Shown here: in pieces, positions 60,133 through 62,517 of the stretch | Numbering within the stretch: position 1 is the first letter of the stretch | How the letters are laid out: the number at the start of each line of letters is the position of its first letter | Assembly (NCBI GenBank): GCA_023383055.1 | Contig: JAHDYP010000017.1 | Span: 870 to 63,386 of the forward strand | Direction of reading: 5' to 3' | Length of the DNA: 62,517 nt | Origin: Verrucomicrobiota bacterium | Lineage (GTDB): Bacteria > Verrucomicrobiota > Verrucomicrobiia > Limisphaerales > JAHDYP01 | Made by a program: the position numbers and the translations under genes | The notes under the pieces: generated by a model | The model's input: the letters and a program-made list of their open reading frames with translations, nothing else | The model's database searches: none | What the model was told of the DNA's origin: nothing

Positions 60133-61554
60133 TCATCGGGACGGCTCGCCGAGGCGCCCCGCGCCCCCTGACCGCTCGTCATCGGCGAACACGCGCTCGA
60201 TCGTCGCCGCCAGTCTCAGCGCCCCATCCACCGCCTCCCGACCCTTCCTGAGTTTCGCAAAGACCGCCTCGAACTCGCGACGGACCTCACTGGTGAGCGA
60301 TTCCATCGTCTCGTGCGAGTCCGCCGTCAGCGCCAACTCCCCTTGTATCGCATGGGTCCGCAACGAGATCCGCAGCCGATGGTACCGAGCCCGATTAATG
60401 ACCACATACGGGAAATTCGGATTCCGCGTCGGCCCCGCGACCAGCGCCTTGCCGCCCAACGGCAGATTCAGGATGCGGATCGTGACTAGTCTCCCCACCG
60501 CCCACCAAGCCAGCGACGCTCCAATGCCGGCGCCCAACACCGCCCCCGCCAGGAGCGACGCTCCCCCAAGATGCGCGTCGACCAACGCGCCGGTCGCCGC
60601 CCCGCCCATCGCGCCGGTCGCCGCCAGATCCCTCCGACTCAGCCCAAAGGCCAGCCACGTTCTTTCCGCAAACAGGTCTTCCTCGCCCAACTCCAGCGTC
60701 GGCTCGCGCCGGGCCACGCGGCGATGGGCATAGATGGCTTCGACCCGGTCCCGGCAACGCTGCTCCAGCCGGCGCAGATCTGCGCGAAAACGCTCCTCCA
60801 ACTCGGGGCGCAGGATGGCCAGCCTGGGCTCCGGCCCGGTCCGGGTCTCGATCCGATGGGTCAACATGGCCACCAGGGTATCCGCCACCTCCCGGGCTGC
60901 CCGCGCGCGCTTGGCCTGCTGGTCCCGTTCCAGGCTGGCGGCGGCATGCTCCAACGGTTCCCGCCATTCCTCCTTCAGCTGCCCAAAGCCGCGGAGCAAT
61001 TCCGTCCGTTTGTGAAACTCGGCCATGACGGCGTTGAAGACCCGCACGACTTTGAAGTACTGGCCCAAGGCGCGCCGCCACGACTCAAGGTAATCCGCCG
61101 GCCCGATCGGGTTGATCAACGCCATGCTCGGCTGGCCTGTCCACCGCAGGATCTCCATCTCCGGCTCATACTCCTCACCGTAAGGCACCGATCCGTCCAC
61201 CACGTAGAGGATTCCCGCCCCCCGCAGAATCGGCTCCAGCAACTCGCACTCGGCGGCAAACAGCGACTGATGCCGATGCACCTCAACGAAGGCGCGCACC
61301 ACGTCCACATGCCGGTCAGCGGTGGTCTCGTGCGCGCGCATCCATTCCCACGCCCGCCGAGAGCGCTGAAATCCCGGGGTATCCACCAGCGTATACAACA
61401 CCTGCCCATCCACCGTCATCGGATAAGCCCGGCAATGCCGGGTGGTCCCCGCCTCCGGCCCGATCCGCACCGAATCATCCGCCGCCAGGGTGGCCACCAT
61501 GCTGGACTTGCCCTTGTTCGGATGCCCCACCACCGCGAAAATCGGCGCTTCCAT
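60133..61554 (-). CDS. GTPase with DUF3482-type C-terminus
   Basis: A 473-residue Era/EngA-like GTPase. The G1 loop is VVGHPNKGKSSM (8-19), G2 GTTRH (36-40) and G3 LVDTPGFQ (56-63). The G4 region reads LINPIGPADY instead of NKxD, as in the DUF3482 group. A hydrophobic middle (GAMGGAATGALVDAHLGGAS, LLAGAVLGAGIGASLAWWAV) suggests membrane association. Start at ATG 61554, overlapping the stop of the DUF2868 gene (ATGA). The pair is often conserved; function is unknown. Confidence 0.85.
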   Translation of the reverse strand: MEAPIFAVVGHPNKGKSSMVATLAADDSVRIGPEAGTTRHCRAYPMTVDGQVLYTLVDTPGFQRSRRAWEWMRAHETTADRHVDVVRAFVEVHRHQSLFAAECELLEPILRGAGILYVVDGSVPYGEEYEPEMEILRWTGQPSMALINPIGPADYLESWRRALGQYFKVVRVFNAVMAEFHKRTELLRGFGQLKEEWREPLEHAAASLERDQQAKRARAAREVADTLVAMLTHRIETRTGPEPRLAILRPELEERFRADLRRLEQRCRDRVEAIYAHRRVARREPTLELGEEDLFAERTWLAFGLSRRDLAATGAMGGAATGALVDAHLGGASLLAGAVLGAGIGASLAWWAVGRLVTIRILNLPLGGKALVAGPTRNPNFPYVVINRARYHRLRISLRTHAIQGELALTADSHETMESLTSEVRREFEAVFAKLRKGREAVDGALRLAATIERVFADDERSGGAGRLGEPSR

Positions 61555-62517
61555 CAATGCCTTTCCCCCTCCCAGGCCACCACCGCCAACTCCCGGTCGT
61601 CGAGTGTCCCCAACCGCCGGCGCCAATGCTCCCCATCGCCAGCCTCCGGCGATCCCATTCCGCCCGCCCCCTCCAACCCCAGCAATACCACCACCAGACG
61701 CCGCCCGCTCCCCACGCCTTTCCGCAGTTCACCCAGAAAATCCAGAACCTCCAACATCGGCGGTTCCCAGGCCTTGACCAGGACCAGCACGCCGTCTCCC
61801 CGCGGTGAATCCGCTATCCGTTTGATCGTGGCCGCGTCCGCCGCCGTTCCGCTTGCCCCGCCGGCCGCCAGCACCTCCACTACGGCGCAACCCCAGGATC
61901 GTTCAAACTCCCGTCTGACCCGCGCCGGATCCACCGCCGCCCCGCTCCAGTTGACCGCCCAATACCGCCCCGCCGGCACGGCGGCGTCCAACCTTTGCCT
62001 GGCCTCGAGCGCATCCCCTGCTCCCTCTTCGGCTTGCATCGCCTGGGTCGAAATCGCTTCGGTCGTCAACCGGTCCACCACCCCGCCCGCACCGGCCGCG
62101 CCGGACATCGCCGCCCGGAGCAGGCAGCTGAAACGCCACCAACCCAAGCCGAGCAGCAGCACTCGAGGCATCAATCCGTAGACCGCCATGCTGGCGACCA
62201 GAAATGGCCACCATCCACCCCAACGCCCCGGGCTTGGCCCCGGCGGAACTCCCGTCTGACGGTAATACAGGGTCGATTCAATCAACTCTCGCGAGGGAAC
62301 CGCCTCGGGCAACCAACCGCTCCATGGCGCCGACAACAGGCTCGTGATCCGGTGACCGCGGTCCATGTCCGGATCAAGCGTCGTGCTCCACGAAAACGCC
62401 AGGTCCGAGAATGTCACCAGGTAGAGTGCCGCGGCCAGCGCTCCCAGGTTGAAGGCCACCCCGAACATCTGCGCCGAGACGATCGCCGCCCACTTCAGGA
62501 TGCGCCCCGGCCAGCCA
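61554..62517 (-). CDS. DUF2868 domain-containing membrane protein, 5' partial
   Basis: At least 320 residues of a DUF2868 protein. The frame is open to the window end (WPGRILKWAAIVSAQMFGVA, FNLGALAAALYLVTFSDLAF), so the true start lies outside; the ATG at 62468 falls inside the conserved region and is not the start. Visible are the family's WSTTLD motif, a second helix pair (WPFLVASMAVYGLMPRVLLL) and a soluble C-terminus with a GTPase-fold-like GVLVLVKAWEPP. Translationally coupled to the GTPase. Confidence 0.85.
   Translation of the reverse strand, partial: GWPGRILKWAAIVSAQMFGVAFNLGALAAALYLVTFSDLAFSWSTTLDPDMDRGHRITSLLSAPWSGWLPEAVPSRELIESTLYYRQTGVPPGPSPGRWGGWWPFLVASMAVYGLMPRVLLLGLGWWRFSCLLRAAMSGAAGAGGVVDRLTTEAISTQAMQAEEGAGDALEARQRLDAAVPAGRYWAVNWSGAAVDPARVRREFERSWGCAVVEVLAAGGASGTAADAATIKRIADSPRGDGVLVLVKAWEPPMLEVLDFLGELRKGVGSGRRLVVVLLGLEGAGGMGSPEAGDGEHWRRRLGTLDDRELAVVAWEGERH

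Noticed and set aside
58779..60251. 490-codon plus-strand frame opposite a secreted-protein gene
   Set aside because: Begins in the tandem repeat and has Arg/His-rich shadow composition; the minus frame has a signal peptide and fibronectin-like end.
60571..62181. 536-codon plus-strand frame opposite the GTPase pair
   Set aside because: Antisense shadow; the minus strand has G1-G3 GTPase motifs and a coupled ATGA start.
1..62517. tRNA, rRNA or CRISPR loci
   Set aside because: No cloverleaf-like T-loop signatures, rRNA-like blocks or regularly spaced identical repeats were noticed by eye; a tRNAscan/CRISPR search was not possible.

Overview
The window looks like a chromosomal contig of a free-living, G+C-rich member of the Verrucomicrobiota (Limisphaerales/Pedosphaerales type). 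The reasons are family content rather than a marker gene. There is a Planctomycetes-Verrucomicrobia set of PSD1/planctomycete-cytochrome, DUF1501 and FAD oxidoreductase genes, a type I sulfatase, and pseudopilin-like proteins with the [16 protein letters not shown] start and an H-x9-DG motif. There are also secreted proteins ending in a short 'FYRV'-type domain, choice-of-anchor Q beta-helix proteins, and an intergenic AAATCCGAA-type repeat. No rRNA, tRNA or CRISPR array was seen. Both ends cut a gene.

Layout. 1-10.4 kb: the 3' part of a Gfo/Idh/MocA oxidoreductase behind a homopolymer-rich contig end, a 988-residue duplicated beta-helix protein, a small zinc-ribbon membrane protein and an eight-bladed PQQ-like propeller protein. 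At least five decayed copies of one phage-fibre-like gene family are scattered between them, all on the minus strand. 10.4-15.3 kb: a GntR/YtrA-type regulator, an ABC ATPase, a large permease and a variant subtilisin-like protease in one operon. 15.3-22.6 kb: an accessory region of short genes and remnants. Its core (about 19.0-22.0 kb, minus strand) has the structure of an integron gene-cassette array without an integrase: four clear attC sites and two degenerate ones, each between short promoterless genes. Cargo includes SMI1/KNR4-like, TIGR03067-like and other small or lipidated proteins. Remnants of a macro-domain gene, a transposase and others flank it.

22.6-31 kb: a nitroreductase, then the PSD1-DUF1501-FAD oxidoreductase operon, then a DUF434 protein. 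31-34.3 kb: trpD and three small membrane proteins (two GYF_2, one DUF2752). 34.4-44.1 kb: a tight seven-gene plus-strand operon of exported proteins: an FG-GAP/ASPIC lipoprotein, an HzsA-like mono-haem lipoprotein, a three-haem YVTN-propeller cytochrome, another propeller, an extended RidA-like protein and two periplasmic ligand-binding proteins. No enzyme or permease of known specificity is present, so this is the best candidate here for an undescribed system, probably substrate sensing or oxidation coupled to periplasmic electron transfer. 44.1-51.4 kb: housekeeping genes (mazG, proB, M42 peptidase, recG) and small unknowns.

51.4-62.5 kb: a GMP synthase ATP-pyrophosphatase domain fused to an unknown N-terminal half instead of a glutaminase domain, two pseudopilin-like proteins, a sulfatase, an alpha/beta hydrolase fused to a six-hairpin-glycosidase-like domain, a secreted protein, and a GTPase/DUF2868 pair cut by the window end.

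Functional assignments rest on motif recognition by eye. No database search was run.
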